A stretch of DNA of 64,000 bases from Alkaliphilus sp. B6464 (GCF_018141165.1 NZ_CP058557.1:2480001-2544000), one strand, 5' to 3'; shown: positions 44,709 through 53,314, counted from the stretch's first letter. The notes: generated by a model from the letters alone, not told the origin. A program made the numbers and translations.

Positions 44709-45542
44709 TTGGATAATAGAGAAGTTTTCATAAATAAAAGAGATGTAGAGTGTCATAATAATAAATTTGAAAATGCTGTGGTACACAAAAAACCTGAAAG
44801 TAAGACATCTTGCGTTGAAGTTAAAGCTGAAACTCTAGGAGATTGTGAAAATAATCCAGTAAGATTAAACCCAATTACAGCAGGTGTTGTAGCGAAAATA
44901 CCAGTAGTTTTAGCTGAGTTAACAGTTCGGTTCAATGTTAATGCAAAAATTGATCTGCCTGAGCCGGCTATTGAAATTAAAAGGATTAAGAAAAAGGTAA
45001 AAATAGTTCAATGTATGCTTATACAAGATACCGACATTTTATTTATTAAAGGATTTGTTCGTAAAAACATTGAATTTGCTACAAAAGAATGCTCACATCA
45101 TCACGGAATGTGTGGAGATATTCGCCATTGCACAGTAGATGTTCCATTTGAATGTACAACTGTTGTTAAATTTAATGGTACACGTCCAGCACCTCTTATT
45201 ACTAATACATCAAATGAGTTTGAATTTTTTACATCAAAAGAATTATCAAATGATTTTGCTGAAAAAGATAGACTATTATCAGGAGATCTATCAGAATTTA
45301 ATCAAATCAGCACAGAGTTTTTCAATGAACTAACATTTTGTGAATTAATAAGTGCTAAAATTGTTGAATTTGATGAGTTTTTACATCGTGAACGTCCGAA
45401 ACATACAGATCTACCTGTAGGAGAAAAACTATTCACAAAAATTGAAGAAAAAATGGTTATAGCTATTACACTTAAAATTTTACAAAACAGACAGGTTGCA
45501 ATTGGTCGAACTAGTAGAGAGTGCCTGACAGAGCAAGAATAA
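44709..45542 (+). CDS. SPOCS-like putative spore protein, skin cargo
   Basis: The product has 277 residues from TTG 44709, 8 bases after AGGAGG. The core (about 55-165: AGVVAKIPVVLAELTVRFNV, LPEPAIEIKRIKKKVKIVQC, LFIKGFVRKNIEFATKEC, GDIRHCTVDVPFECTT) resembles the SPOCS-type domain of clostridial spore-coat and exosporium-related proteins. Cys/His pairs (CSHHHGMC) are notable. The C-terminal part (LLSGDLSEFNQISTEFFNEL, LFTKIEEKMVIAITLK) is conserved in clostridial relatives remembered. A spore location is inferred. Its place inside skin would link it to sporulation. Confidence 0.65.
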   Translation: MDNREVFINKRDVECHNNKFENAVVHKKPESKTSCVEVKAETLGDCENNPVRLNPITAGVVAKIPVVLAELTVRFNVNAKIDLPEPAIEIKRIKKKVKIVQCMLIQDTDILFIKGFVRKNIEFATKECSHHHGMCGDIRHCTVDVPFECTTVVKFNGTRPAPLITNTSNEFEFFTSKELSNDFAEKDRLLSGDLSEFNQISTEFFNELTFCELISAKIVEFDEFLHRERPKHTDLPVGEKLFTKIEEKMVIAITLKILQNRQVAIGRTSRECLTEQE

Positions 45543-45551
45543 TATTTTACT

Positions 45552-45581
45552 AATAGGGTATGTAAAACTACATGCCCTATT
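45552..45581 (+). terminator. Terminator of the SPOCS-like gene
   Basis: AATAGGGTATGTA (45552-45564) and TACATGCCCTATT (45569-45581) pair with one wobble around AAAC. Confidence 0.8.
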
Positions 45582-45822
45582 CTATTATTATATAGAAAAG
45601 AACACTAGATAAAAATATATTGTACTTCCATACTATGTTGCGTATAAAAATGTGTGAATGATTTGTTGAAAATATATTAAAAAACAAAAAATAAAACTTT
45701 TTCCTATTATGATCCATATAATACTTATAATAAAAACGAATTAAGGTATAATTTTATTTTACCACCAACGGTTGATAAATTTGATATACTTTTTAATATA
45801 TCCATAGTTTGAGTATAGTAAT

Positions 45823-45846
45823 ATGTTTCCGTAATGTGAGTATAGC
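45823..45846 (-). repeat. Right terminal inverted repeat of skin (attR half-site)
   Basis: Reverse complement matches 40263-40286 at 20 of 24 positions, ending one base before the shared AAATG. An extra direct copy of GAGTATAG lies at 45811-45818, repeating 45838-45845, possibly an accessory half-site. Confidence 0.85.
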
Positions 45847-45847
45847 A

Positions 45848-46213
45848 AATGAAATATTGATGACCATTAGATCGAACAAGAAAATTAAAACTGAAGTATC
45901 GCTACAAGATCCTATTGGAGTAGATAAAGAGGGCAATGAAATATCGTTAATTGATATATTAGGAACCGACCCAGATGAAGTAGTAGATGAGGTAGAACTA
46001 AAAATGCAAATTAAAAAGCTATATTCTAAGATGGCTAGTGTATTAAAGTCAAGAGAACGGGTAGTGATAGAACTCAGATATGGAATATGCAATGGTGGGT
46101 CTAAAACGCAACGTGAAATTGCCAAGATGCTAGGTATTTCAAGATCCTATGTTTCTAGAATTGAAAAAAGAGCAATAAAAAAGTTAAACAAAGCATTGAA
46201 TGGAAATAATTAA
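45848..46213 (+). pseudogene. sigK: sigK C-terminal part (functional after skin excision)
   Basis: The frame is open from a TTG at 45809 inside the element, but sigma-K sequence starts at the Asn/Glu codons 45848-45853. EILMTIRSNKK, VSLQDPIGVDKEGNEISLIDIL (region 3) and KTQREIAKMLGISRSYVSRIEKRA (region 4.2 helix-turn-helix) match SigK closely. Alone it lacks regions 1-2 and cannot bind core or the -10 box. Joining to 39921-40262 gives 114 plus 120 residues. A weak hairpin terminator follows at 46212-46245. Confidence 0.93.
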
Positions 46214-46245
46214 AGGTCAAAGATGGCCTTTAATTTTTGTTTTTA
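46212..46245 (+). terminator. Terminator of sigK
   Basis: AAAGGTC (46212-46218) and GGCCTTT (46225-46231) with one wobble, followed by TAATTTTTGTTTTT; overlaps the stop codon. Confidence 0.75.
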
Positions 46246-46577
46246 ACATAAAATATAGAACAATTTATATGTGATTTCATAACAAATATATATTATAATA
46301 ACAACTACTAACTTAAGAACAGAAAAAGATTTATTTGTGAAAATTTTATCTAAAATATATCAGAATACATTCTTAATAGTTATATTTTAGAGTTAGATAT
46401 GGAAGAATTATATAATAAGTCATTAGAAAAATTAAAAATTGTAGATGATTTTTCTGATAGTAGCATATATTATGCTTTCAAATATGAATATATCATATAA
46501 TTTTACAATTTTAAATATAAACAGAAAGAGCACTTACCTATGCAAGTGCTTTTGTTATGGGATGAATTAAATTATAA
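46246..46577. other. Gap right of sigK
   Basis: At 46399-46500 a short frame (MEELYNKSLEKLKIVDDFSD onward, 33 residues) has no SD and is probably not a gene. A hairpin terminator, AGCACTT (46529-46535) with AAGTGCT (46544-46550) and a T-run, precedes the truncated acetyltransferase. Confidence 0.4.
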
Positions 46578-46955
46578 AGGCAAATTGTATCAAATAACGG
46601 ATTTCAAGCAGGCATATGGTATAGGGGAGATCTAGCTGGGATAATAGGCCTGCATAGTATGGACTCTACAAACAAATCAACGAGTATAGGTTACTGGCTA
46701 GGTGAAGGGCACCAAGGTAAAGGGATAATGACAAAAGTAACTAAGGCATTGGTAGAGTATATATTTACAGAATTAAATCTAAATAGAGTAGAGATCAGAT
46801 GTGCTGAAAATAATTACAAGAGTAGAGCTATTCCTGAAAGATTAGGATTTACTAAAGAGGGGACTTTAAGAGAAACAGAATGGCTTTATGACCATTATGT
46901 AAATCATATTGTTTATGGTATGGTAGCTAGTCAGTGGAAAGGTCATAAAAGATAG
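46578..46955 (+). pseudogene. GNAT (RimJ/RimL-type) acetyltransferase, N-terminally truncated
   Basis: The frame is open from 46578 after a stop and reads NNGFQAGIWYRGDLAGIIGLHS, then from Met 46659 IGYWLGEGHQGKGIMTKVTKAL (acetyl-CoA loop), LNRVEIRCAENNYKSRAIPERLGF and a C-terminal WLYDHYVNHIVYGM. Family members have about 180 residues; roughly the first 60-80 are missing. There is no start codon before 46659 and no SD, so it is a relic. It lies just outside the right end of skin. Confidence 0.8.
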
Positions 46956-47023
46956 AAAATATAATGGGAGGAGGGACTTGCCCCTAGGTCCGCAGAAAAA
47001 TTAAATAAAGCCTTAAATGAAAG

Positions 47024-47064
47024 AAAAATCTATACAAAGCTCATAGCTCTGTATAGATTTTTTA
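47024..47064. terminator. Terminator after the acetyltransferase relic
   Basis: AAAAATCTATACA (47024-47036) and TGTATAGATTTTT (47050-47062) pair perfectly. Confidence 0.8.
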
Positions 47065-47201
47065 ATAAAAATATGGCAGCCAAGTTATTGTTGATTTATT
47101 ATCAGATAGAAAATATAATTATCTTTCAAGCTAAGCTATATTAGAAGTATATGAATAAGAATTTTCGTGATTATAGCATAATAAAATGCGAGGTGATAAA
47201 T

Positions 47202-47795
47202 ATGGGTGCTAAAAAAGTAACAGCATTAGTATTAGCAGGTGGCAATAGTACTAGAATGGGACAAAATAAAGCTCTTCTTAAGATAGGCTCTAAGTCACTA
47301 ATAGAAATAGTAGTTGAAAAGCTTCAAAACCTATTTGATGAGATCATTGTAGTTACAAATAGCCCTGAAAACTACCCTATGTTAAAAAATATCCGATTTG
47401 AGAAGGATTGTATTGTGACACCGGTTAAAAATTCTCTAGTAGGGATATATACTGGTTTATTGAAATCATCTAATGATCATGTTTTTGTTGTTGCCTGCGA
47501 TATGCCATTTTTGAATATGGATTTGGTACAACATATGTTAAGTGAATTAGGCAATGAAGATGTACTTGTTCCTTTTCTAGAAGGACATTATGAACCACTT
47601 CATGCAATATATAATAAAAGATGTTTGTATAACATAAAACATATGATAGATATAGGAAATTATAAGATTATTAACTTATACGATGATGTCAAAACAATTA
47701 AAGTAAATGAAAAGAAAATAAGAAGGCTAGATCCTCAGCTGAAAAGTTTTATGAATATAAACACTAAAGATATTTTTGGTAGTTTAGGCAAATAA
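47202..47795 (+). CDS. mobA: Molybdenum cofactor guanylyltransferase MobA
   Basis: The product has 197 residues from ATG 47202 (SD GAGGTGAT). The nucleotide-binding signature LVLAGGNSTRMGQNKALLKI and the metal Asp in VVACDMPFLNMDL are both present. It would attach GMP to molybdopterin, giving the bis-MGD form used by the DMSO-reductase-family enzyme encoded 2 kb downstream. An earlier in-frame ATG at 47151 lacks an SD. Confidence 0.88.
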   Translation: MGAKKVTALVLAGGNSTRMGQNKALLKIGSKSLIEIVVEKLQNLFDEIIVVTNSPENYPMLKNIRFEKDCIVTPVKNSLVGIYTGLLKSSNDHVFVVACDMPFLNMDLVQHMLSELGNEDVLVPFLEGHYEPLHAIYNKRCLYNIKHMIDIGNYKIINLYDDVKTIKVNEKKIRRLDPQLKSFMNINTKDIFGSLGK

Positions 47796-47914
47796 TTTTT
47801 TTTGAAAGAAGTACTTGTACAACGATTATAGTGATGGTATAATTGCAATAGTTAATTAATTAACAATTGTTATTTGTTAACTAATTATATAGATAAACAA
47901 GTTCGAAATTTAAA

Positions 47915-48473
47915 TTATTTATAATAAGATCTACCATCAGCAAGAGATTTGGATTTATTAGAATTCATATGATTAGAGTAATCGATAATAAAATCTTTAA
48001 TCTTATCAATAGAAGGTCTTGCTTTATATTCATATAAAAAAGATTTAAGCTTATTCCACACATTTTCTTGAGGATTTAACATAGATCCCAAATTATAAAT
48101 ATCTTCTTATCTTTGTTTACGTCTAGTATATTTTTTGAAAACTCAATAATTTCAACAGAAGTAGTTCTTTCATCAGAACAATATATATTCACAACAGAAT
48201 CATAATTTTTACTAATTTCAGTGGCTCCAATGATATTAACGCCCTTTCGGGCACCATTCCTTTCTATTATAGGGGGTTGCCCGATAGGGTTCCAACTACG
48301 GTAGTTATTGGATTCTACTCTGATTTTAATTTCATCTTGAACATATAATACCTCATAATCACGGCACGAAGTAAAGATTTTAAAAATTTCTTTTGATGTT
48401 TCTCTTCAATAGCAATTAGTTCGTCTATTGTGAATCCGTGTAGCGTTGTTACTTCTAATAGTTTTCGTCCCAT
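47915..48473 (-). pseudogene. IS630-family transposase relic
   Basis: Minus-strand ATG 48473 after GGAG reads MGRKLLEVTTLHGFTIDEL and LLRAVIMRYY (helix-turn-helix end). After a frame break comes VQDEIKIRVES, NPIGQPPIIERNGARKG, VNIIGATEISKNYD and IFIIWD. After a further deletion comes LNPQENVWNKLKSFLYEYKA. These are the DDE segments of IS630 transposases. The middle of the helix-turn-helix and the region after the second Asp are lost. No terminal repeats are recognised. Confidence 0.85.
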
Positions 48474-48744
48474 TTTGATATCTCCTTTTTATAATTTAGA
48501 TTTACCTTAGTTTTTGGAAATATCAAAATGAAATACATTTATTATTTTTTAATTATTCGGTTGTTTATCTATAATAATAGGAATTATTATTTACGCTACA
48601 CTCTGAATATAGAGAACAATTTAAAATGTTTAGAATAGATCTTATTATTTATTAAAAAGTATTGTTTGTCGTAAATAAAACATACTGGTAAAATTTAACT
48701 TACTTTTTAAATTTGTGAAAGTCCAAACAAAGGAGTTGATAAAA
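48474..48744. other. Gap between the IS relic and torD
   Basis: AT-rich, no gene. The promoter of the torD-dmsA-dmsB operon must be here; none is certain. Confidence 0.4.
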
Positions 48745-49464
48745 GTGGAGAACAAGCTCGATGATTTAGTATATACTATAGCCGACAGAGCATATGGGTA
48801 TACTTTCTTAAAAAATTTATTTTGTGTAGAGCCTGAAAAAGCTTATTTACAAGGTCTCTTAAAAGAAGGTCATATTAGCGATTTTCCCTATTCTGGATAT
48901 AATGAGAAGATTAAGGAAGGCTTGGATGGACTAAAAAAATCCCTGGAAGATATTGATTTAGATAATGAGAATGTAATTAGCAAATTAAGATGGGATTATA
49001 CTAGGATGTTCATAGGTCCAGATAGTTTACCAGCACCACCTTGGGAATCTTCTTATGTAAATAAAGATAAACTTCTATTTCAAGAAGAAACTCTACAAGT
49101 TAGAAGGTCATATCTAAAGTACAATTTTGTTGGAAGTAATTATCCTCATGAAGCAGATGATCATATAGCTTTAGAATTAGACTTCATGTCTAAATTATCC
49201 GTTAAAGCCATAGAGTCAATAGAGGCAAATAAGGAAGTAGAAAATATTTTAGAGATATTAGTAGATCAAAAAAACTTTTTAGAGGAACATTTAGAAAAAT
49301 GGATCTTTGAATTTGCAAAGAAAATAAAAGAAAGTGCAGAGACCGATTATTTTATATTTATATCAGACATTTTAATGGGATTTATAAAAGAAGACCATAA
49401 ATCACTAGAGGAGAATATCTCTACCATAAGAAAACTTAAATTATATTGGGAGGGGAAAGAATGA
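48745..49464 (+). CDS. TorD/DmsD-like chaperone for a molybdoenzyme
   Basis: The product has 239 residues from GTG 48745, with AAAGGAG about 10 bases upstream; the GTG at 48715 precedes the SD. All-helical TorD family pattern: RWDYTRMFIGPDSLPAPPWESSY near the centre, then PHEADDHIALELDFMSKL. Such chaperones guard the Tat signal and cofactor insertion of their partner. The partner gene overlaps its stop as ATGA. Confidence 0.9.
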   Translation: MENKLDDLVYTIADRAYGYTFLKNLFCVEPEKAYLQGLLKEGHISDFPYSGYNEKIKEGLDGLKKSLEDIDLDNENVISKLRWDYTRMFIGPDSLPAPPWESSYVNKDKLLFQEETLQVRRSYLKYNFVGSNYPHEADDHIALELDFMSKLSVKAIESIEANKEVENILEILVDQKNFLEEHLEKWIFEFAKKIKESAETDYFIFISDILMGFIKEDHKSLEENISTIRKLKLYWEGKE

Positions 49465-52025
49465 AAGTTTTATCAAAAGATTCATTAAAAACTAAATTTA
49501 AAAGAAGGACTTTTTTAAAACTTACTGCTATTACATCCTTGGGATTAGGCCTATTAGGCTGTAAAAATGAATTGGAAGAAGTTAGTAAAGAAACTTCTAC
49601 AGAAATAATAGAAAAAGAAGGAGAATGGATAACAGCTGCTTGTTGGCATAATTGTGGAGGTAGATGTTTAAATAAGGCATATGTAGTTGATGGAGTGGTA
49701 TTAAAGCAAAAAACAGATGATATAAATGAGGACACTCCAGATTTTCCACAACAAAGAGCTTGTGCAAGAGGTAGATCTCAAAGAAAACAAGTTTTCTCAG
49801 CAGATAGAATTAAATACCCTATGAAGAGAAAAAACTGGGAACCAGGTGGTGGAAAGAAAGAATTAAGAGGTATGGATGAGTGGGAGAGAATCTCTTGGGA
49901 TGAAGCATTGGATATAGTAGCTGGAGAAATAAAGAGAATCAAAGAAACTCATGGTCCAGATTCAATACTTTCTTGGGGTAGTGAAATTGAAAGAACGCTT
50001 AATCTTTATGGAGGAACTGTTACTGCATGGGGAAGTACTTCATGGGGAACTTGGTTTCATACAGGACCAGATATGGGTGTAGGTGATGGTTGGTCTGTTA
50101 GACCAATCAATGATAGATTTGACATGAGAAATAGTGACTTAATAGTTATGTGGGGAGCAAATCCAGCTTGGAGTAGTGGAAATAATGGAATTTATAATTA
50201 TATTCAAGCCAAAAATGCTGGAGCTAAATTTATTTTTATAGATCCTTTTTACAATGATAGTGCTAGAGTTTTGGCAGATCAATGGATACCAATTAGACCA
50301 GCAACAGATCATGCCTTTGCCTTGGCAGTTGCGTATACTCTACTAGATGAAGACAGAAAAGACAATCCACTAATTGACTGGAACTTCTTAAAAAAATATA
50401 CTGTTGGCTTTGACAAAGAAACTATGCCAGAAGGCAAAGAAAACGAAGAAAACTTTAAAGATTATGTTTTAGGTAAATACGATGGAACTCCTAAGACTCC
50501 TGAGTGGGCTTATGAAATTTGTGGTGTTAAGCCAGAGGTAATTAGAGAATTTGCTCGTGAATATGCTACTGCTGAAAAGGCAGCTTTAATAACTGGGTGG
50601 GCACCAGCAAGAGTGAATAATTATGATTCTTGGCCACAAGCTTTTATGACTTTAGGATTTATGACAGGAAACTTTGGAGCACCAGGAAAGATGACAGGAA
50701 TTAGTTGTCACTTTGTAGCAGGAAATGGTGGACCAGAGTTAATTACCATAGGACCTAGTGGATTGCCAAGCATTCCTAATCCATCAAAGGTAACAATTAA
50801 CAATAGTGAGATTTGGGAGGCAATACTAACTAAGAAATATGTAGCAAGAAAAGATGAAATTAATGATTGTAATATAGAAATGATTTATCATGGAGGAGCG
50901 TCAAGACTTAACCAACTGTGTGGAGCAACTAAAGGAATTGAAGCCCATAGAGCTGTAGAATTTGTTGTATCTAATCATTATACTCTAAATACTAATGCTA
51001 AGTATTCAGATATAGTACTTCCTATTACTACTCAATGGGAAAGATACGGATATTACAAACAAAACCAAGAGGCTATATTCTACGCAAGACAAGTAGTAGA
51101 ACCACTATATGAAGCTAAAGATGATATGTGGATAGCCTGTGAAATAGCTAAAAGATTAGGAATTGATCCAAAAGAGGAAATAGAACCAATTCCATTAAAG
51201 CAACAAATATTTAACCAGACAGCTGGAGCTAAGGTTATGAAAGAAGATGGCAAGACATGGGAAAATTTAGTGGAAATCACTAAAAAAGACATTGATGCTT
51301 TAGGAGTAGAAGGAGAGCCACAAGAAGGAAGAATACCTTATAAAAAATTTGAAGAAGATGGAGCATATCAAGTTAAGAGAACTCCAGGAGACAATTTCAC
51401 TTATATACATTTAAAAGATTTCATAGATGACCCAGTGAATAATGCTTTAGATACAGATACTGGCAAGCTTGAAATATACTGTGAAAGAATTGCAAATAGA
51501 GTAAGAGATGTTGGATTTACAGAAATGAGTCCAATACCAAAATACACTAGACCTATAGAAGGGTATGAGGATACTTACTCAAATTGGGAAAATAAAGTTA
51601 AGGGCGAATACCCACTACAGCTTTACACTATTCATCATCAGAGAAGATCCCACTCAGTATTTGATAATGTTGGTTGGCTAAGGGAAGCGTTCCCACACGA
51701 GTTAATAATGAACCCAGAGGATGGAAATACATTAGGCCTTAAAGAAGGAGATATTGTAAAAGTAGAAAGTAAACACGGAGCAGTAATTAGACCTGTAATA
51801 TTTACAGAAAGAATGAAACCAGGTGTTATTACGCTAGGGCAAGGTGCTTGGATTGAAATGGATGAAAAATTAGGAGTAGATATCGGTGGTAATACCAATA
51901 TTCTAAACGGTGGAATTCCAACGGGACAAGGTCATATGGGATGGAATTCATGTAATGTTAAGGTTGAAAAAGTAGATTATGATCTATTAAAAGACCATGA
52001 ATGGCCAACAAGAGAAGTCTTATAG
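49461..52025 (+). CDS. DMSO-reductase-family molybdopterin oxidoreductase, catalytic subunit
   Basis: The product has 854 residues from ATG 49461 (SD GGGAGGGG). A twin-arginine stretch RRTFLK (Arg15-Arg16) is followed by a lipobox-like LLGC (Cys34), suggesting Tat export with lipid anchoring. An N-terminal [4Fe-4S] site (ACWHNCGGRC and RACARG) precedes bis-MGD motifs, and WGSTSWGTWFHTGP holds the likely Ser ligand to Mo, as in DmsA. The substrate cannot be read: DMSO, TMAO, another S/N-oxide or an unusual acceptor. Operon with torD and dmsB; no membrane anchor subunit is seen. Confidence 0.9.
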   Translation: MKVLSKDSLKTKFKRRTFLKLTAITSLGLGLLGCKNELEEVSKETSTEIIEKEGEWITAACWHNCGGRCLNKAYVVDGVVLKQKTDDINEDTPDFPQQRACARGRSQRKQVFSADRIKYPMKRKNWEPGGGKKELRGMDEWERISWDEALDIVAGEIKRIKETHGPDSILSWGSEIERTLNLYGGTVTAWGSTSWGTWFHTGPDMGVGDGWSVRPINDRFDMRNSDLIVMWGANPAWSSGNNGIYNYIQAKNAGAKFIFIDPFYNDSARVLADQWIPIRPATDHAFALAVAYTLLDEDRKDNPLIDWNFLKKYTVGFDKETMPEGKENEENFKDYVLGKYDGTPKTPEWAYEICGVKPEVIREFAREYATAEKAALITGWAPARVNNYDSWPQAFMTLGFMTGNFGAPGKMTGISCHFVAGNGGPELITIGPSGLPSIPNPSKVTINNSEIWEAILTKKYVARKDEINDCNIEMIYHGGASRLNQLCGATKGIEAHRAVEFVVSNHYTLNTNAKYSDIVLPITTQWERYGYYKQNQEAIFYARQVVEPLYEAKDDMWIACEIAKRLGIDPKEEIEPIPLKQQIFNQTAGAKVMKEDGKTWENLVEITKKDIDALGVEGEPQEGRIPYKKFEEDGAYQVKRTPGDNFTYIHLKDFIDDPVNNALDTDTGKLEIYCERIANRVRDVGFTEMSPIPKYTRPIEGYEDTYSNWENKVKGEYPLQLYTIHHQRRSHSVFDNVGWLREAFPHELIMNPEDGNTLGLKEGDIVKVESKHGAVIRPVIFTERMKPGVITLGQGAWIEMDEKLGVDIGGNTNILNGGIPTGQGHMGWNSCNVKVEKVDYDLLKDHEWPTREVL

Positions 52026-52040
52026 AAGGAGGATTAAATC

Positions 52041-52565
52041 ATGGGTCAAAAAGGATTTTACTACAATAAAAATAATTGCATAGGCTGTAAAGTATGTCAA
52101 GTAGCCTGTAAGGATATTAATAGTCTAGAGGTAGGAACAGACTTTAGATGTGTCGAATATATAGAAAATGGAAAATATCCAAATCCAAAATTCTATTATA
52201 TTTCTATATCTTGTAATCACTGCGAAAGTCCTGCTTGTGTACCAGTATGCCCAGTACATGCTTTAGTTAAGGATGAAGAAACAGGATTAGTTTTACACGA
52301 TGAAAAAACTTGCATAGGATGCAGAGCTTGTGAAAATGCCTGTCCATATGGATCAATTAAATATATAGAAGCAAAAGGAAAAATAGGAAAATGCAATGGA
52401 TGTTATCAACTTGTTAAAAAAGGCGAAGAACCATCCTGCGTAGCAGGCTGTTTAACTAGAACTTTGCATTTTGGAGATATAGATAAACTTGAAAAAGAAT
52501 ACAAAAATGCTAAGCCCTTTGAAAATATGGGTGGCACAAATCCATCATTTTTAATAGAGGAATAA
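52041..52565 (+). CDS. DmsB-like four-cluster ferredoxin subunit
   Basis: A 174-residue electron-transfer subunit with four [4Fe-4S] motifs: CIGCKVCQVACK, CNHCESPACVPVCP, CIGCRACENACP and CNGC with a later CVAGC. It passes electrons to the catalytic subunit encoded 15 bases upstream. No dmsC anchor follows; a terminator does. Confidence 0.93.
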   Translation: MGQKGFYYNKNNCIGCKVCQVACKDINSLEVGTDFRCVEYIENGKYPNPKFYYISISCNHCESPACVPVCPVHALVKDEETGLVLHDEKTCIGCRACENACPYGSIKYIEAKGKIGKCNGCYQLVKKGEEPSCVAGCLTRTLHFGDIDKLEKEYKNAKPFENMGGTNPSFLIEE

Positions 52566-52571
52566 AAAAAC

Positions 52572-52610
52572 AAGTTAATAGATTGGGTGAAACCAATCTA
52601 TTAACTTATT
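52572..52610 (+). terminator. Terminator of the molybdoenzyme operon
   Basis: Perfect 15-base arms AAGTTAATAGATTGG (52572-52586) and its complement (52593-52607) around GTGAAA. Confidence 0.85.
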
Positions 52611-52620
52611 TTCATATTAT

Positions 52621-53303
52621 AGAGTATTTTTAATAGATAGCTTAGATAGTATTTTAGCAGAAGATATTATATCAGATATCAATATGCCTCCTTTCGATAA
52701 GTCACCCCTAGACGGATTTGCAGTTCGGTTGGAAGACATTAAAGGTACATCAAAGGAAAATCCAATTGATGCATTAGGTTGGGCAGATTTAGTAATTACC
52801 ACTGGTGGAGTATCAGTTGGTGATTGTGATTTGGTTAAAGAAGCTTTTCAACAAGCTGGTGCTGAAATGTTATTCTGGAGAGTTAGAATGAAGCCGGGTA
52901 CACCTATTGCAGTTGCTAAATTTAAAAATAAATTAATATTTGGATTATCGTGAAATCCTGCCGCAGCTTACATTACCTTTGAGCAATTTGTAAGACCAGT
53001 AATTTTAAAAATGAGGGAAGACAAAAGTTTAACTTAATGAAGGTCAAAGCCATACTAGAGTCTGACTTTAAAAAGATAAGTGGACAAAATAGATTTGTTA
53101 GGGCAAATACTTATTATAAAGACGGTTCGTATTATACTCACTTACCATATAAACATAGTTCTGGAGTATTATCAAGTTTATCTGGAACTAACTCACTTTT
53201 TTATATACCAAGTAATACAGGTCCTTATTTAGCAGGTCAGAATATAGAAGTTCAATTATTAGATCATAATGGTTTAAAGATTCAATTTGTAGAATCTAAA
53301 TAG
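52621..53303 (+). pseudogene. moeA: moeA (molybdopterin molybdenumtransferase) pseudogene
   Basis: Piece one reads LDSILAEDIISDINMPPFDK, SPLDGFAVRLEDIKGTSKENP and then jumps to ADLVITTGGVSVGDCDLVKE. About 150 residues of MoeA are missing between them. In RMKPGTPIAVAKFKNKLIFGLS the next codon is TGA in place of the Gly of the GLSGNP motif. After NPAAAYITFEQFVRP the frame is lost. Domain IV (VKAILESDFKKISGQNRFVR onward, 53037-53303) continues in another frame. Deletion, nonsense and frameshift all point to a dead gene; a working moeA must exist elsewhere if the molybdoenzyme is active. Confidence 0.88.
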
Positions 53304-53314
53304 GAAATTATGTA

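Larger units (their letters stand above)
40263..45850. mobile_element. Compact skin element (about 5.6 kb) inserted in sigK
   Basis: The DNA between the two sigK parts. AAATG is shared at both junctions (40259-40263 and 45847-45851), giving 5,588 bases to be excised. Joining the parts across it gives uninterrupted CIEN-EILM in frame and a 234-residue SigK. The ends carry 24-nt inverted repeats. The recombinase lies at the left end facing sigK, as spoIVCA faces spoIVCB in B. subtilis. Cargo: lipoprotein, 67-aa protein, broken LysM/unknown locus, SPOCS-like gene. It is far smaller than the B. subtilis (48 kb) or C. difficile (about 15 kb) elements. Confidence 0.93.

Noticed and set aside
45139-45333. 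Alternative frame of 64 codons in the SPOCS-like gene
   Set aside because: Low-complexity His/Leu/Gln shadow product, no SD.
40263-45850. Group II intron or intein in sigK
   Set aside because: No intron reverse transcriptase, intron domain V structure or intein splice motifs; the encoded enzyme is a serine recombinase on the opposite strand.
39921-46213. sigK as a simple pseudogene or two unrelated sigma factors
   Set aside because: The two parts join perfectly at a shared AAATG, keep all sigma regions and flank a SpoIVCA-like recombinase, which is the known skin pattern.
49436-49735. Minus-strand frame at the start of the molybdoenzyme gene
   Set aside because: Lies wholly across the torD/dmsA junction and Fe-S motif coding; no SD.
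52950-52955. In-frame TGA in moeA as selenocysteine
   Set aside because: The codon replaces the Gly of GLSGNP, no SECIS-like hairpin was seen, and further deletion and frame loss show a dead gene.
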